Shown piece by piece: positions 17,197 to 25,927 of a stretch of DNA of 64,000 nt. Numbering within the stretch: the stretch's first letter is position 1; the number at the start of each line of letters is the position of its first letter. Below the pieces are notes generated by a model, which made no database searches, was not told where the DNA came from, and was given only the letters and a program-made list of their open reading frames with translations. Source of the stretch: Roseiarcus sp963758335 (GTDB lineage: Bacteria; Pseudomonadota; Alphaproteobacteria; Rhizobiales; Beijerinckiaceae); contig CAVWVF010000002.1 in the NCBI GenBank assembly GCA_963758335.1, positions 310,001 through 374,000 of the forward strand, given 5' to 3'. The position numbers were made by a program, and so were the translations under genes.

Positions 17197-18476
17197 CGCG
17201 CCGACCCGGCGACCGGGAGCAAGGGAGCCAGCGCCTTCATCGAACGGTCGACCGCGCCCGCCCGCCGCTCGACCGCGTCCGCCGCCGCACGCGCCATCGC
17301 GCGCAGCCGCGCCCCGTTGGCAAAGAGCGCAACGAGCGCGTCGCCGAGGTCGGCGGGGTCGGCGATTTCGAGCGCCCCGCCGGTTTCGTCGAGCGCCCGA
17401 TAGACCTCGGAGAAATTGCCCACCATCGGCCCGTGCAGGATGGCCGAGGCGAGCCGGGCGGGCTCGATCGGGTTCTGCCCTCCCCCTGCGGAAAAGGACT
17501 TGCCGACGAACACGACGCCGGCGAGGCGATAGAAGAGCCCGAGCTCGCCGATCGTGTCGCAGATATAGACCGCGACGCCCGGTCCGGGGCGGTCGCCGCG
17601 CGAGCGCAGGGCGCAGACGACCCCTTCGGCTTCGAGCTGCCGCAGGATCGCCTCGCCCCGCTCGGGATGGCGCGGGGCGATCAGCGTCAGCGCGTCCGGG
17701 AAGACCCGCGTCAGGCGCTTGTGCGCCTCGGCCGCGATCGTCTCCTCGCCCTCGTGCGTCGAGGCCGCGATCCAGATCTGCCGGCCGGAGGTCAGGCCCG
17801 AAAGTTCGGCGAGCTCGCGCCGGTCAGCCGGCAGGGCCGGCGCGTCGAACTTGATGTCGCCGGCGACGAGAACGGCCGGCGCGCCGAGCGAAAGGAACCG
17901 CTCGCCGTCGTCGTCGCTGCGGGCGAGGCAGAGATCGAAACGCCCGAGCAGCGCGCCGATGAACCCGGGCGCCATCCGCCAGCGCGTGAATGAGCGCTCG
18001 CTCATCCGGCCGTTGATCATCGCGAGCGGCAGGCGGGCGCGCTTGGCCTCGAAAATCATGTTCGGCCACAGTTCCAATTCGGCGACCAGGGCCGCGTCCG
18101 GCCGCCAGTGGGCGAGGAACCGACGCAGGAAAAACGGATTGTCGAGCGGGGCGTATTGATGCAGCGCCCCCGGCGGCAGGCGCTGGGCGAGCAGCGCGGC
18201 CGAGGTGACCGTTCCTGTGGTCACGAGCGCGGATGCGCCCGCCCGCGTGATGCGCTCGACGAAGGGCAAGAGCGAGACGGCCTCGCCGACGCTCGCGCCG
18301 TGCAGCCAGACGAGCCTTCCCGTCGGGCGGGAAAGACCCGGCCGGCCGCGCCGCTCGGCGCTGCGCCGCGGGTCCTCCTTGCCCCGCCTCATCCGCATCG
18401 ACAGAAAGGGGCCGGCGAGCGGCGTCCCAAGCGCGGTGAGCAGACGATAGGTGGTGAGCGCCAGGGGCGTCGTCAT
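17193..18476 (-). CDS. waaA: 3-deoxy-D-manno-octulosonic acid transferase
   Basis: 427 residues. WaaA/KdtA adds Kdo to lipid IVA at the inner membrane. An N-terminal hydrophobic stretch (~5-25) is followed by WLHGASVGEAVSLLPF (~57-72; the catalytic Glu is in GASVGE). Next come AELELWPNMI, NGRMSERSF and, in the C-terminal Rossmann domain, IWIAASTHEGEE and GGQNPIEPA. The ATG at 18476 overlaps the upstream gene's stop by 4 bp; the longer open frame to 19031 is upstream overlap only. It is the central gene of the lipid A cluster. Confidence 0.96.
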   Translation of the reverse strand: MTTPLALTTYRLLTALGTPLAGPFLSMRMRRGKEDPRRSAERRGRPGLSRPTGRLVWLHGASVGEAVSLLPFVERITRAGASALVTTGTVTSAALLAQRLPPGALHQYAPLDNPFFLRRFLAHWRPDAALVAELELWPNMIFEAKRARLPLAMINGRMSERSFTRWRMAPGFIGALLGRFDLCLARSDDDGERFLSLGAPAVLVAGDIKFDAPALPADRRELAELSGLTSGRQIWIAASTHEGEETIAAEAHKRLTRVFPDALTLIAPRHPERGEAILRQLEAEGVVCALRSRGDRPGPGVAVYICDTIGELGLFYRLAGVVFVGKSFSAGGGQNPIEPARLASAILHGPMVGNFSEVYRALDETGGALEIADPADLGDALVALFANGARLRAMARAAADAVERRAGAVDRSMKALAPLLPVAGSAR

Positions 18477-19189
18477 GCCGTTCTCAGATGCTCGCCCGGA
18501 TCCGTCGCGCCGACCATCGCGTAGCCTTGGCGGTGGGCGTCGTCGAGCCCTTCCTGCACCGCCAGACGAGCCCGCTCCATGGCGGCGTCGTCGGCGTCGG
18601 GAGACACCCGGATCAAGTCGCCTGCGACCACGACTGCGCGGCTGAACGGCAATCCGAGCGTAGCCCGGTCCCAGCTGTTGAACTGGATGCGCCGGCTGAG
18701 GACCACCGCCGTCGGGACGATCGGACGACCCGACAGCTTGGCCAGGGTCACGATTCCCATGCCCGCGAGCCGGGCGCGTTTCGGCACGTCGGCGGTCAGA
18801 GCGACGGAAGAGCCCAATTCGAGCTGGCGCATAAGCTCTCTCATGGCGGGCGCGCCGCCCTTGTAATATTGCCGATCGACCGGGCCGCCGGAGCCTCGCA
18901 CCGGCGTTATGCCGAGGCGTCGGGCGGCTATCGCCTGGGCGCCGGCGTCCTCGTGCCGGGAAATCAGCACCGCGAGGCGATCCATCGTCGGCGGACGGGC
19001 GAGCGGCATCATCAGATGCTGTCCGTGCCACATCGCGGCGATCAGCGGCAGCTTGCCTTTGACGAAGGCGTCGAGATCCCCCGGGACGGTCGTAAATCGG
19101 CCTGTGCTTTCGACGAGGCGCAAATAGGTTGCGAGCAGGAAGCCGATCGCCTCCTGTCCGAAGTCGGATCTGCCTATGCGTGTGGCCAT
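18473..19189 (-). CDS. DUF374 family lysophospholipid acyltransferase-like protein
   Basis: A 238-residue protein of the DUF374 family, distant relatives of LPS acyltransferases. It shows LIAAMWHGQHLMM (~49-61), ISRHEDAGAQAIAARRLGI (~76-94), RGSGG (~98-102) and the VALTADVPKRARLAGMGI segment (~130-147). Found immediately upstream of waaA in most Hyphomicrobiales, so a role in lipid A acylation is likely but unproven. It overlaps waaA by 4 bp. The 7-bp gap to the DUF4170 gene suggests one transcript. Confidence 0.9.
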   Translation of the reverse strand: MATRIGRSDFGQEAIGFLLATYLRLVESTGRFTTVPGDLDAFVKGKLPLIAAMWHGQHLMMPLARPPTMDRLAVLISRHEDAGAQAIAARRLGITPVRGSGGPVDRQYYKGGAPAMRELMRQLELGSSVALTADVPKRARLAGMGIVTLAKLSGRPIVPTAVVLSRRIQFNSWDRATLGLPFSRAVVVAGDLIRVSPDADDAAMERARLAVQEGLDDAHRQGYAMVGATDPGEHLRTA

Positions 19190-19196
19190 GAAACGC

Positions 19197-19469
19197 TCAG
19201 GCGATCCTCGTCGACGGCGCGAGGTCCGGTTCGATCAGCCGATGCAGATGGACGATGAAATAGCGCGTTTGGGCGCTGTCGACGGTCTGCTGCGCCTTGG
19301 CGCGCCACGCCCGCTCGGCGCTCGCATAGTCGGGGAACAGCCCGACGATGTCGATCTTGGAGACGTCGCGGAATTCGTGGATGTCCAGCGACTTCAACTC
19401 GCCGCCGAACACGAGATGCAGACGCTGCGGCCTCTCGGCCTCCTGAGCCTTCGGCTCTTTGGACGTCAT
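19197..19469 (-). CDS. DUF4170 domain protein
   Basis: A 90-residue protein recognisable as DUF4170: RLHLVFGGELKSLDIHEFRD (~18-37), IVGLFPDYASAERAWRAKAQ (~41-60), then RYFIVHLHRLIEP (~69-81). Function unknown. In Hyphomicrobiales it sits regularly between the phosphatase and DUF374 genes of the lipid A cluster, as here. There is no signal peptide. Length matches the family. Confidence 0.9.
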   Translation of the reverse strand: MTSKEPKAQEAERPQRLHLVFGGELKSLDIHEFRDVSKIDIVGLFPDYASAERAWRAKAQQTVDSAQTRYFIVHLHRLIEPDLAPSTRIA

Positions 19470-19558
19470 GGTCGGTTTCCTTCAGCCGTTCTCGAGCGCG
19501 GGCTTTGCCCTTGCAGCGGCGAAAACGCAAGCCGCAGGAGAACGCACGCGTATCGATT

Positions 19559-20383
19559 TTACCCGCCTGCGCCGGTCGCCGCGCGGAAGGCGGCAAGCAA
19601 TCGCGGCGCCAGCGCGTCGGGCGCCCCGAGCAGGGGGCCGCGGCGAACATGCGGGCGGTTGTAGGTCAGCCGCTCGCCCGAGAGGTCGACGAGGCGGGCG
19701 CCGGCCTCCTCGAGTAGGAGATCGGCGGCGGCGACGTCCCAGTCGTGCGAATTTCCCGACGCGACCGCGAAATGGATCGCGCCGCGGGCAGCCATGCAGA
19801 GCCGATAGGCGAGCGACGGCACCCGGGGCGAGATTTCCACCATCGCGCCGAGCTTCGCCCCCATCGCCTGGAGGACCGGCTTCGGTCCGGCGGCGCTTAA
19901 CCGGCGCGGATCTCGAGGGACCGAGACGGAGATCGGCGCACCGTTGACCTCGGCGCCGGCGCCACGCGCGGCGGCATAAGTCTCCCCGAGCGCCGGCGCG
20001 TGGACAACCGCCGCGACCGGCCGCCCGTCCGCCACCAGCGCGACCGAAACCGCCCAGCGCGGGTCGCCTCCGACGAATGCGCGCGTGCCGTCGATCGGAT
20101 CGACGATGATGAGCGTGCGACGCGTGAGGCGCTCCGGGTCGTCAGCCCTCTCCTCGGACAGCCAGCCCGCCTCAGGAAAGGCCTCGCCGAGGCGCGCCTT
20201 CAGGAGAGCGTCGGCGGCGAGGTCGGCCTCGGTCACCGGTGAGCCGCCAGCCTTGGCGTCAACTCGGGCCGAAGTCGGCGCGCCCTGGCGAAAGAACGCG
20301 AGCGCGAACCTGCCGGCCTCGCGGGCGGCTTCGGCCAGACGATCGCGCGCGGCGAGCGCGCTCCGATCCGCGTCGACGCTCAA
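19559..20383 (-). CDS. inositol monophosphatase / CysQ-like 3'(2'),5'-bisphosphate nucleotidase
   Basis: Metal-dependent phosphatase of the FIG superfamily. It has GSPVTEADLAADALL, the WLSEE ligand motif, the DPIDGTRAFVGG metal/phosphate motif and HDWDVAAADLLLEEAG near the end. It probably hydrolyses PAP or a sugar/inositol phosphate; the neighbourhood (lipid A genes) matches the Hyphomicrobiales 'CysQ-like' copy. The open frame reaches 20545, but the first ~54 residues are not family-like; the TTG at 20383 (before SVDADRSALAARDRLAEAA) gives the usual N-terminus. The start is uncertain. Confidence 0.85.
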   Translation of the reverse strand: MSVDADRSALAARDRLAEAAREAGRFALAFFRQGAPTSARVDAKAGGSPVTEADLAADALLKARLGEAFPEAGWLSEERADDPERLTRRTLIIVDPIDGTRAFVGGDPRWAVSVALVADGRPVAAVVHAPALGETYAAARGAGAEVNGAPISVSVPRDPRRLSAAGPKPVLQAMGAKLGAMVEISPRVPSLAYRLCMAARGAIHFAVASGNSHDWDVAAADLLLEEAGARLVDLSGERLTYNRPHVRRGPLLGAPDALAPRLLAAFRAATGAGG

Positions 20384-20545
20384 AGGGCAATGTCCGAGGC
20401 GCGAGGGAAAATCCGACCTTGGCTTTAGCCCTGCTTGCCGGGCTTCGCAATCGCGGGCCGGGTTCCCTGGTAACAGCGAAAAGAACAGGGAACGCTTCGC
20501 CTTTCGGCGGCTCCGGCGAAAATCAGCCCGAAAAAGCTGACTCAT

Positions 20546-21084
20546 TTCAAGCGCTTGCGCCGAAATTCCCTGCGCGCGGAACAGCGGATTTTTTTCGCGG
20601 AAAAGAGAGGAATAAATCGGCGAATATCGGTCCGAGCAGCGAATTCAGGCGCCGGACCTGCGCTACGCGTCGCGACGAGCGCGCAACGCGTCAAGAGACA
20701 GCTTTACGAGCGGGGCGCCGCCCTCTCCATCGCCCTTCGGGCGATCCCCGCTCGCAGCGGGGTGGAGGGAGGCGACACGTCGGGCAAAGCCGTCAGCCGG
20801 CGGCAGCGCCTCGGCGATCGCCGCCCATTCCTCCTCGAGGCCCGTCCAGAGCACGAAGGGCAGACGAGGATGTGAGCCTGGACCCAGTCCTCGCGCTGAC
20901 GCCCGGGATGCGGGAGCCGCCTCATATCTCGAGGCGAATTCGCGACGCCCGCCTTCGACAAGACCTCTTTATATGAACTGAATTTTACAATGCGACCACG
21001 ATGCCGCATGGAATGTGGCGTACTCTGCGTAAGTTACTGACCTTACGAAGTGACTTCGGTCATCAAAATGTCAAGGAGGAAATC
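20546..21084. other. spacer with a possible degenerate paralog of the 22029 gene
   Basis: No intact gene. On the minus strand, EDWVQAH (~20875-20895) and LEEEWAAIAEAL (~20805-20845, another frame) resemble DWVHAY and LDEEWRAIAEAL of the 96-residue protein at 22029-22319, in the same order. This is possibly a decayed copy (low confidence). The last ~80 bp are AT-richer and should hold the promoter of the exported-protein gene at 21085. A GGTTCCCTGG...AACAGGGAACG stretch at ~20460-20495 relates to the ACAGGGA repeats. Confidence 0.4.
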
Positions 21085-21360
21085 ATGGCAGCCTCCCGAG
21101 GACTGTCGCTCGCCCTGGGACTCGCGCTCGCGGCGCCGGTCGCCGCCTATGCTTATGACGGCGCCTCGAAGCCCATCCATCATCACCACAGACCGGCGTT
21201 TCACAGGGCGGTCGCTTTTGCGGGTGCGCCTGCAGCCGCGGCGCCAATGCTGGGGATTTGGTCGCCGTCCTACGCGCCCACGCACGAACAATATGAAATC
21301 GAGGGACTGAGCCGCAATACGGACGATTGCGTGAAGTACGGCTGCATCGGCGCCAACTAA
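21085..21360 (+). CDS. small exported protein with C-terminal GLSRN-DDC-GCI motif
   Basis: 91 residues. The ATG at 21085 is preceded by AAGGAGGA (21073-21080), an ideal ribosome site, so the longer frame from 21001 is rejected. A signal peptide (RGLSLALGLALAAPVAAYA, ~5-23) precedes a His-rich patch (HHHHRPAFHR) and the tail YEIEGLSRNTDDCVKYGCIG. The two Cys near the end could form a disulfide. The tail is shared with the gene at 21681, so both belong to one family. Function unknown. Confidence 0.8.
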   Translation: MAASRGLSLALGLALAAPVAAYAYDGASKPIHHHHRPAFHRAVAFAGAPAAAAPMLGIWSPSYAPTHEQYEIEGLSRNTDDCVKYGCIGAN

Positions 21361-21680
21361 GGCTTCCGTGCGCCGCGCGGCGGCGGCAAGGGGCGCGTCG
21401 TCATCTCGGCGAAGGCCAAGAACGCCGAGGACGGCGCGCGCCCGGCCGCGCATGGCGTCTCGGCGCTTAGGGCCCGAGGCCGACGGGCGGCGACTTGAGC
21501 CGACAGGCTATGATTCAAGACGCCGCGCCGAGCCGTACGGTCGTCTTCCTAAATTGTCATTCACTATCTTGGCGCGCCTAGTCAGAGTACCGACGTAACC
21601 GCAACCGGCACTAACTAATTGATCCGAGCCGCGTGGCTTGTCGTCGCCCTCCCCGCAGCGCTCAGGAGGCAAGGCTGAAA
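21361..21680. other. spacer between the two GLSRN-motif genes
   Basis: 320 bp. A short alanine/arginine-rich frame at 21368-21598 has no recognisable content and is not called. An AGGAGGC ribosome site at 21664-21670 serves the next gene. Nothing else is seen. Confidence 0.5.
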
Positions 21681-21941
21681 GTGTTGAATGTTCGCCGGCT
21701 CGCGCCCGCGCTCGCGGTCGCGCTGGCGCCTGCTGTTGGCGGTTGCCAGACCGAGGGCCGAAGCCTTCCCTTAATTTCGGCGCAGGCCGCCGCCGGGCTC
21801 CCCGCGAGCCAGCTGCCGCGGGTGTTCAAGGACCCGGACCCGAATGTGCCCTATCCCTACAACATTCACGAAACCGACGGGCTGAGCCGCAATCCCGACG
21901 ATTGCGTCCGGTGGGGCTGCATCGACCAAGGCAACAGGTGA
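21681..21941 (+). CDS. small predicted lipoprotein with C-terminal GLSRN-DDC-GCI motif
   Basis: 86 residues from a GTG at 21681, 10 nt after AGGAGGC. The N-terminus is a signal peptide ending in a lipobox-like AVGGC (Cys ~22), so it is probably a lipoprotein. The body is short (LPASQLPRVFKDPDPNVPYP) and the tail is TDGLSRNPDDCVRWGCIDQ, matching EGLSRNTDDCVKYGCIG of the gene 320 bp upstream. The lipobox -3 position is Val, slightly unusual. Function unknown. Confidence 0.75.
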   Translation: MLNVRRLAPALAVALAPAVGGCQTEGRSLPLISAQAAAGLPASQLPRVFKDPDPNVPYPYNIHETDGLSRNPDDCVRWGCIDQGNR

Positions 21942-22028
21942 CGCCGCGCCCGGCTCTCTCGGAAGCCGTGCGGGAGACCGCGTACTCGGCTGCCTCGCAT
22001 TCATGCGCCCTTCTACGCCTGACCGCCC

Positions 22029-22319
22029 TTAAGACTTCAAAAGCGCTTCCGCGATCGCCCGCCATTCCTCGTCGAGCGAGGTCCGGCAGACCGGCTTGCC
22101 GGCCCGTCGATACCAGTAGGCGGCGTTGCCGGCGTCGCCCTGCTTGCGGTGCAGATAGGCGTGCACCCAGTCGCCCGCTCCGCCCTCGTCGGCCTGCGCG
22201 GCTTCGTGCGCGCCGTCCCAGTCGCCCTTCGCGTCGAGCCAGAGGGCGCGGAGCGCATCGCTCAGCCCGGCGGGCGGCGACGCGGATTCGAGCGAAGCTC
22301 GGAAAGCAGGCAAGTCCAT
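22029..22319 (-). CDS. conserved hypothetical protein (96 aa)
   Basis: An acidic, Trp-rich helical protein: LSDALRALWLDAKGDWDGAH, AGDWVHAYLHRKQGDAGNAA, YWYRRAGKPVC, LDEEWRAIAEALL. The repeating W/helix pattern suggests a small TPR-like or SEL1-like fold, but no family was named with certainty. No signal peptide. It is 10 bp downstream of a LysE exporter on the same strand, so it may be the last gene of that operon. Confidence 0.7.
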   Translation of the reverse strand: MDLPAFRASLESASPPAGLSDALRALWLDAKGDWDGAHEAAQADEGGAGDWVHAYLHRKQGDAGNAAYWYRRAGKPVCRTSLDEEWRAIAEALLKS

Positions 22320-22329
22320 GCGGATGCTC

Positions 22330-22974
22330 CTATCTCGCCTCGCTCCAGGCGAGCCGCGCGGCGAAGGCGCTCATCAGCGCGGCGAAGGCGTAATCGAACA
22401 GGCGTAGCGCACGTGGACTTTGCTTCGCGCCGGCGACGAAGCGCGCGGCGAGCAGGATCACGGCGGCGTTGACGATCGTGGTGATCGCGATGAACCCGAA
22501 ACCGAGCAGGGCGAGTTTCGCGCCGGCGTGCGGATCGCGCGCGTCGACGAACTGCGGCAGGAAGGTCGCGAAGAAGAGCACGATCTTCGGGTTTGTCAGA
22601 TTGACGAGGAGGCCGGTCAGGAACGCCCCGCGCGTTCCGCCCCTCCCCCTGCCCCCGGCGCTGAGCTTCAGCGCCGCGCCGTGGCGCAGCGCGCGAAAAG
22701 CGAGCCACAGGAGATAGAACGCGCCGGCGATCTTGACCATCTGATAGGCCTCGGCCGAGGCCGCGAGCAGCGCGGAGAGGCCGAGCGCGGCGGCGATCGA
22801 GTGGACGATGAGCCCCGCGTTCGCCCCTGCCTGGGCGGCGAACCCTTGCCCAGGTCCGCCGGTCAGCGTGCGCGAAAGAAAGACCGCCATGTCCGCCCCC
22901 GGCGTCGCGGCGAGCAGCACGCAGGCCAGGAGATAGCCGGCCGCCAGCGAGGAGCTCGGAAAGAAGGGAGTCAT
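22330..22974 (-). CDS. LysE family translocator
   Basis: 214 residues, about six membrane spans. It shows the family's N-terminal LLAATPGADMAVFLSRTLTGG (~20-40) and LLVNLTNPKIVLFFATFLPQF (~122-142). LysE/RhtB proteins export amino acids or derivatives across the inner membrane; the substrate cannot be told. The ATG at 22974 overlaps the stop of the upstream kinase gene by 4 bp, indicating co-translation. A second LysE gene lies at 23849. Confidence 0.92.
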   Translation of the reverse strand: MTPFFPSSSLAAGYLLACVLLAATPGADMAVFLSRTLTGGPGQGFAAQAGANAGLIVHSIAAALGLSALLAASAEAYQMVKIAGAFYLLWLAFRALRHGAALKLSAGGRGRGGTRGAFLTGLLVNLTNPKIVLFFATFLPQFVDARDPHAGAKLALLGFGFIAITTIVNAAVILLAARFVAGAKQSPRALRLFDYAFAALMSAFAARLAWSEAR

Positions 22975-23844
22975 TGCGCTTTCGCCAGTGCGGCTTCCAC
23001 GTCGGCTCGGCGCGGCAGGGGCGCGACGGCGCCGTAGCCGAGCGTCGAGAGCGCCGCGGCGGCGTTGGCGAAGCGCGCGGCGGCGAACGGATCGGCGACA
23101 CGGACGAATTCGGCGAGGAAGGCGCCGTCGAAGCAGTCGCCGGCGCCCGTCGCGTCGATCGCCTTGACCCGGCGCGCTGCGATGCGCTCGCGCGCCTTAG
23201 GCGTCGCCGCGAGCGCGCCGGCCTTGCCGAGCTTCAAGACGACGACGCGCGCGCCGAGACGCAGATAGAAATCGGCGATCGCGTCGGGATCGCCCAGTCC
23301 GGTCTCCACAGCGTCGTCGAGGCCCGGAAGCGCGATGTCGCTATAGCGCATCGCCTTATGAATGATCGCCCGCGCCCGGCGCAGCGGCCAGAGCTTGAGC
23401 CTCAGGTTCGGGTCGTAGGAGACGAGGCGCTTCGCGTCGCGCGCGATGTCGATCGCGGCGAACGCGGCGTCGGCGGCCGAAGACGAGATCGCCTGGCTGA
23501 TGCCCGAAACATGCAGGATTTTCGTCTCGCGCACCCGGTCGACCGGCAGATCGCTCTCGCCGATCCGGCTCGCCGCCGAACCCGCGCGCAGATAGGAGAA
23601 CGCATGGCCGTCGGGGCCGTGCGTCACGAAATAGAGCCCGGTATGCGCCCCGCCGCTGACCACGATGCGCCTGGCCGAAACGGTCGGCGCCGACCGCGGT
23701 GAAATAGGCCGCGTCCGCGCCGAGCCGCGCCGCCGCGATCATCGCGTTCGACGTGTCGCCGCCGAAACCCTGGACGAAGGGCGCGCCGTCCATCGCCTGG
23801 TTGAGCTCGACCAGCGCCTCGCCGATCGCCAGCAGATCCGACAT
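22971..23844 (-). pseudogene. PfkB-family sugar kinase, internal deletion with frameshift
   Basis: The N-terminus MSDLLAIGEALVELNQAMDG ... FGGDTSNAMIAAARLG (from 23844) reads to VGADRFGQ at ~23672, then the frame changes to RIVVSGGAHTGLYF. About 15-20 residues normally between these blocks are missing. The rest is complete, including IDATGAGDCFDGAFLAEF with the catalytic Asp (GAGD) of ribokinase-type kinases. The pattern suggests 2-keto-3-deoxygluconate kinase or a relative. The deletion plus frameshift makes activity unlikely. Confidence 0.85.
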
Positions 23845-23848
23845 GGGT

Positions 23849-24457
23849 TTACCTCGTCGCGACGGCCACCGCCACCCCCGCCATTGTGCCGCCCGCGGCG
23901 CGCCGGGCGAAGCGCATGGCGCGGGCCGAGCGGAACAGCGCGCGGGCGCGGTTCGCGGTGAGCGCGTAGGCCGCGAGGGTCGACGAAATGACGACCGCGC
24001 AGAGCGCCGCGAGTTCGGCGATCGCGAGCGGCGTCAGCGTTCTGACGTCGACGACGAGCGGCATGATCGAGAGAAAGAAGATCATCACCTTCGGATTGCC
24101 GAGGGTGAGCGAGAGCGAGCCGAGAAAAGCCCCCCAGCCGCGCGAAGCGGCTGGCGCCTCGTGCCCCGCCGCGACCGGCGCCGTCGCCATCTTCCATGCG
24201 ACGTAAAGGAGATAGGCGGCGCCTGCGTATCTCAGCGCGGCGAACAGTCCGGCGAAGGCGTTGGCGAGCACGGCGAGCCCTGTCCCCGCGACGATGAGCC
24301 AGACCATGTCGCCGACCACATAGCCGGCGATGAACGGTGCGACGCCGACGAGGCCGTGGCCGAGCACGCGCGCGATGAGCGCCGCGATCCCCGGCCCCGG
24401 CGTGGCGACGGCGGCGAAATAGACGGCGGCGAACAGAAGCAAGGAAGTCAGCGTCAT
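23849..24457 (-). CDS. LysE family translocator (second copy)
   Basis: 202 residues from the ATG at 24457. Family motifs: AVATPGPGIAALIARVLGHG (~15-34), LRYAGAAYLLYVAWKM (~73-88), LTLGNPKVMIFFLSIMPLVV (~113-132). An inner-membrane amino-acid-type exporter. It overlaps the start/stop of the TerC gene by 4 bp. The longer open frame (to 25216) is overlap with TerC in another frame. The two LysE genes are too divergent for a recent duplication. Confidence 0.9.
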   Translation of the reverse strand: MTLTSLLLFAAVYFAAVATPGPGIAALIARVLGHGLVGVAPFIAGYVVGDMVWLIVAGTGLAVLANAFAGLFAALRYAGAAYLLYVAWKMATAPVAAGHEAPAASRGWGAFLGSLSLTLGNPKVMIFFLSIMPLVVDVRTLTPLAIAELAALCAVVISSTLAAYALTANRARALFRSARAMRFARRAAGGTMAGVAVAVATR

Positions 24458-25188
24458 GTCGACCTTCTGGCGTTGCGCCTCGCGAGCGTATTCAGCCCCT
24501 CGACCAGGGACGAGAAGAACATCGCGGCGTAAATATAGCCCCTTTCGATATGAAAGCCGAAGCCGTCGGCGATCAACGTCATGCCGATCATCAGGAGGAA
24601 GCTCAGGGCGAGCATGAGGACCGTCGGGTTGCGATGGATAAAGTCGCCGAGCGGCCCCGAGGCGACCATCATCACCGCCACGGCGACGACGACGGCTGCG
24701 ACCATGATCGGAAACTCGGTCGTCATGCCGACCGCCGTGATGATGCTGTCGACCGAAAACACGATGTCGATGATGACGATCTGGACCAACGCGGCCATCA
24801 CGCCGAGCCGCGCAGGCTGGCCTTCGGCCTCGTCGCCTTCGGCGGGGTCGACCCGCTCGTGGATTTTTCTGGTCGCCTTCCACACCAGAAAGAGGCCGCC
24901 GGCCATGAGGACGAGGTCGCGCAGGGAAAACGGATGGCCAAAAACCGTCGCCAACGGCGCGGTGAGGCGGACGATCGCCGCCGCAAAAGCGAGCAGCGCG
25001 AGGCGGAAGACGAGGGCGAGCGACAGGCCGAGGCTGCGCCCGAGCGTCCGCCGGCCGGGCTCGACCCAATTCGACAGGAGCGCGACGAAGACGAGGTTGT
25101 CGACCCCGAGCACGACCTCCATGGCGATCAGGGTCGCCAGCGCCGCCCATGCGGCGGGGTCGGCGGCGAGCCGGGTCACCGTGTCCAT
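24454..25188 (-). CDS. TerC family integral membrane protein
   Basis: 244 residues, about seven spans. The two family Asp motifs are MEVVLGVDNLVFVALLSN (~22-39) and DIVFSVDSIITAVGMTTE (~128-145). TerC proteins are implicated in metal (Mn) export and tellurite resistance. An acidic cytoplasmic loop (VDPAEGDEAEG) sits between spans 3 and 4. The ATG at 25188 follows GGGGAGC; the ~90-codon upstream extension of the frame is proline-rich and not family-like, so it is rejected. Confidence 0.93.
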   Translation of the reverse strand: MDTVTRLAADPAAWAALATLIAMEVVLGVDNLVFVALLSNWVEPGRRTLGRSLGLSLALVFRLALLAFAAAIVRLTAPLATVFGHPFSLRDLVLMAGGLFLVWKATRKIHERVDPAEGDEAEGQPARLGVMAALVQIVIIDIVFSVDSIITAVGMTTEFPIMVAAVVVAVAVMMVASGPLGDFIHRNPTVLMLALSFLLMIGMTLIADGFGFHIERGYIYAAMFFSSLVEGLNTLARRNARRST

Positions 25189-25927
25189 GCGATGCTCCCC
25201 TCGCCCCGACCCGCAACCCCCGGCGCCGACGACGCCTTCATAGGCATGGGCGGCGGCGTTTCCAACCTCTTCCCGTCGCGGGAGCGCGGCTCCGGCGGCG
25301 TCGGGCGACAGGGCGTTTTCCGTGCTGGGAAGAGAAAGGAAAAATACCCTTCCAACGGCCCATCGAAGGCGGGTCGGCCGGGGGCCGGCGTCACGAACAG
25401 GGAGGAAACAGGGAGAATCGGCCGCGGTCAGCGTCACAATGGCTTTTATGTCCAACGGATTGTGCGAAAACCCTCAAGTACGGAACAGGACAATAACAGG
25501 GAAACAATTCGGGCTTAACAGGGAAACAATTCGCGGGTAACAGGGAAGGAACAGTCGGGAACAGGGAAAGCCGCCAAGTCGACATTGGGTGTTCTGTCCC
25601 GCGCCGAGGAAGAAAAAAGGAAAGAAAATCTATCCCTCGAATGTTTCATCAGCACGCCCAGCGCGGCGCCAAACGGGCCTCCTTGCAGTTGCGCAAAGGC
25701 CGCCAGCCGCCAGGCTGGGCGCCCATGCTCTTGCGCTTAGAAAGACACTGAAGCCCCGGCTCCTGCTGGTTACCCATTGGCAACATTTGTAAACATCATA
25801 TGGCGCTCGAATTGACCCGCATCGGCTTTCGGTGAAAAAAGCCTTGGGGGACCGACGGCGACGCAGCTCTCCCGAAGTTTTTCCGATCTTTTGCGCTGGC
25901 GCAATTGACGCTCGATCACGCCTACGT
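25189..25927. other. long spacer with repeats
   Basis: 739 bp with no convincing gene. The centre (25396-25568) carries clustered ACAGGGA motifs listed separately. The rest (25570-25927) has only short frames without recognisable content. Base composition falls towards the right end, where a promoter for the 25928 gene would lie. Confidence 0.55.
25396..25568. repeat. clustered ACAGGGA(A) motifs
   Basis: Six copies of ACAGGGA within ~175 bp, three preceded by TA (TAACAGGGAA). Two are part of a longer near-identical unit TAACAGGGAAACAATTCG spaced ~20 bp apart (25494-25511 and 25515-25532 region). The same short motif appears at 20480-20490 and, as complements, at 15498-15533. It is an intergenic repeat of unknown role. 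Confidence 0.7.

Noticed and set aside
16168..17403. 411-codon plus-strand frame over lpxK
   Set aside because: Antisense to an unambiguous lpxK.
17193..19031. 612-codon apparent fusion with waaA
   Set aside because: The extra N-terminus overlaps the DUF374 gene in another frame; the ATG at 18476 gives a normal waaA.
25396..25568. ACAGGGA cluster as a CRISPR array
   Set aside because: Repeats are too short and spacing irregular; no cas genes in the window.
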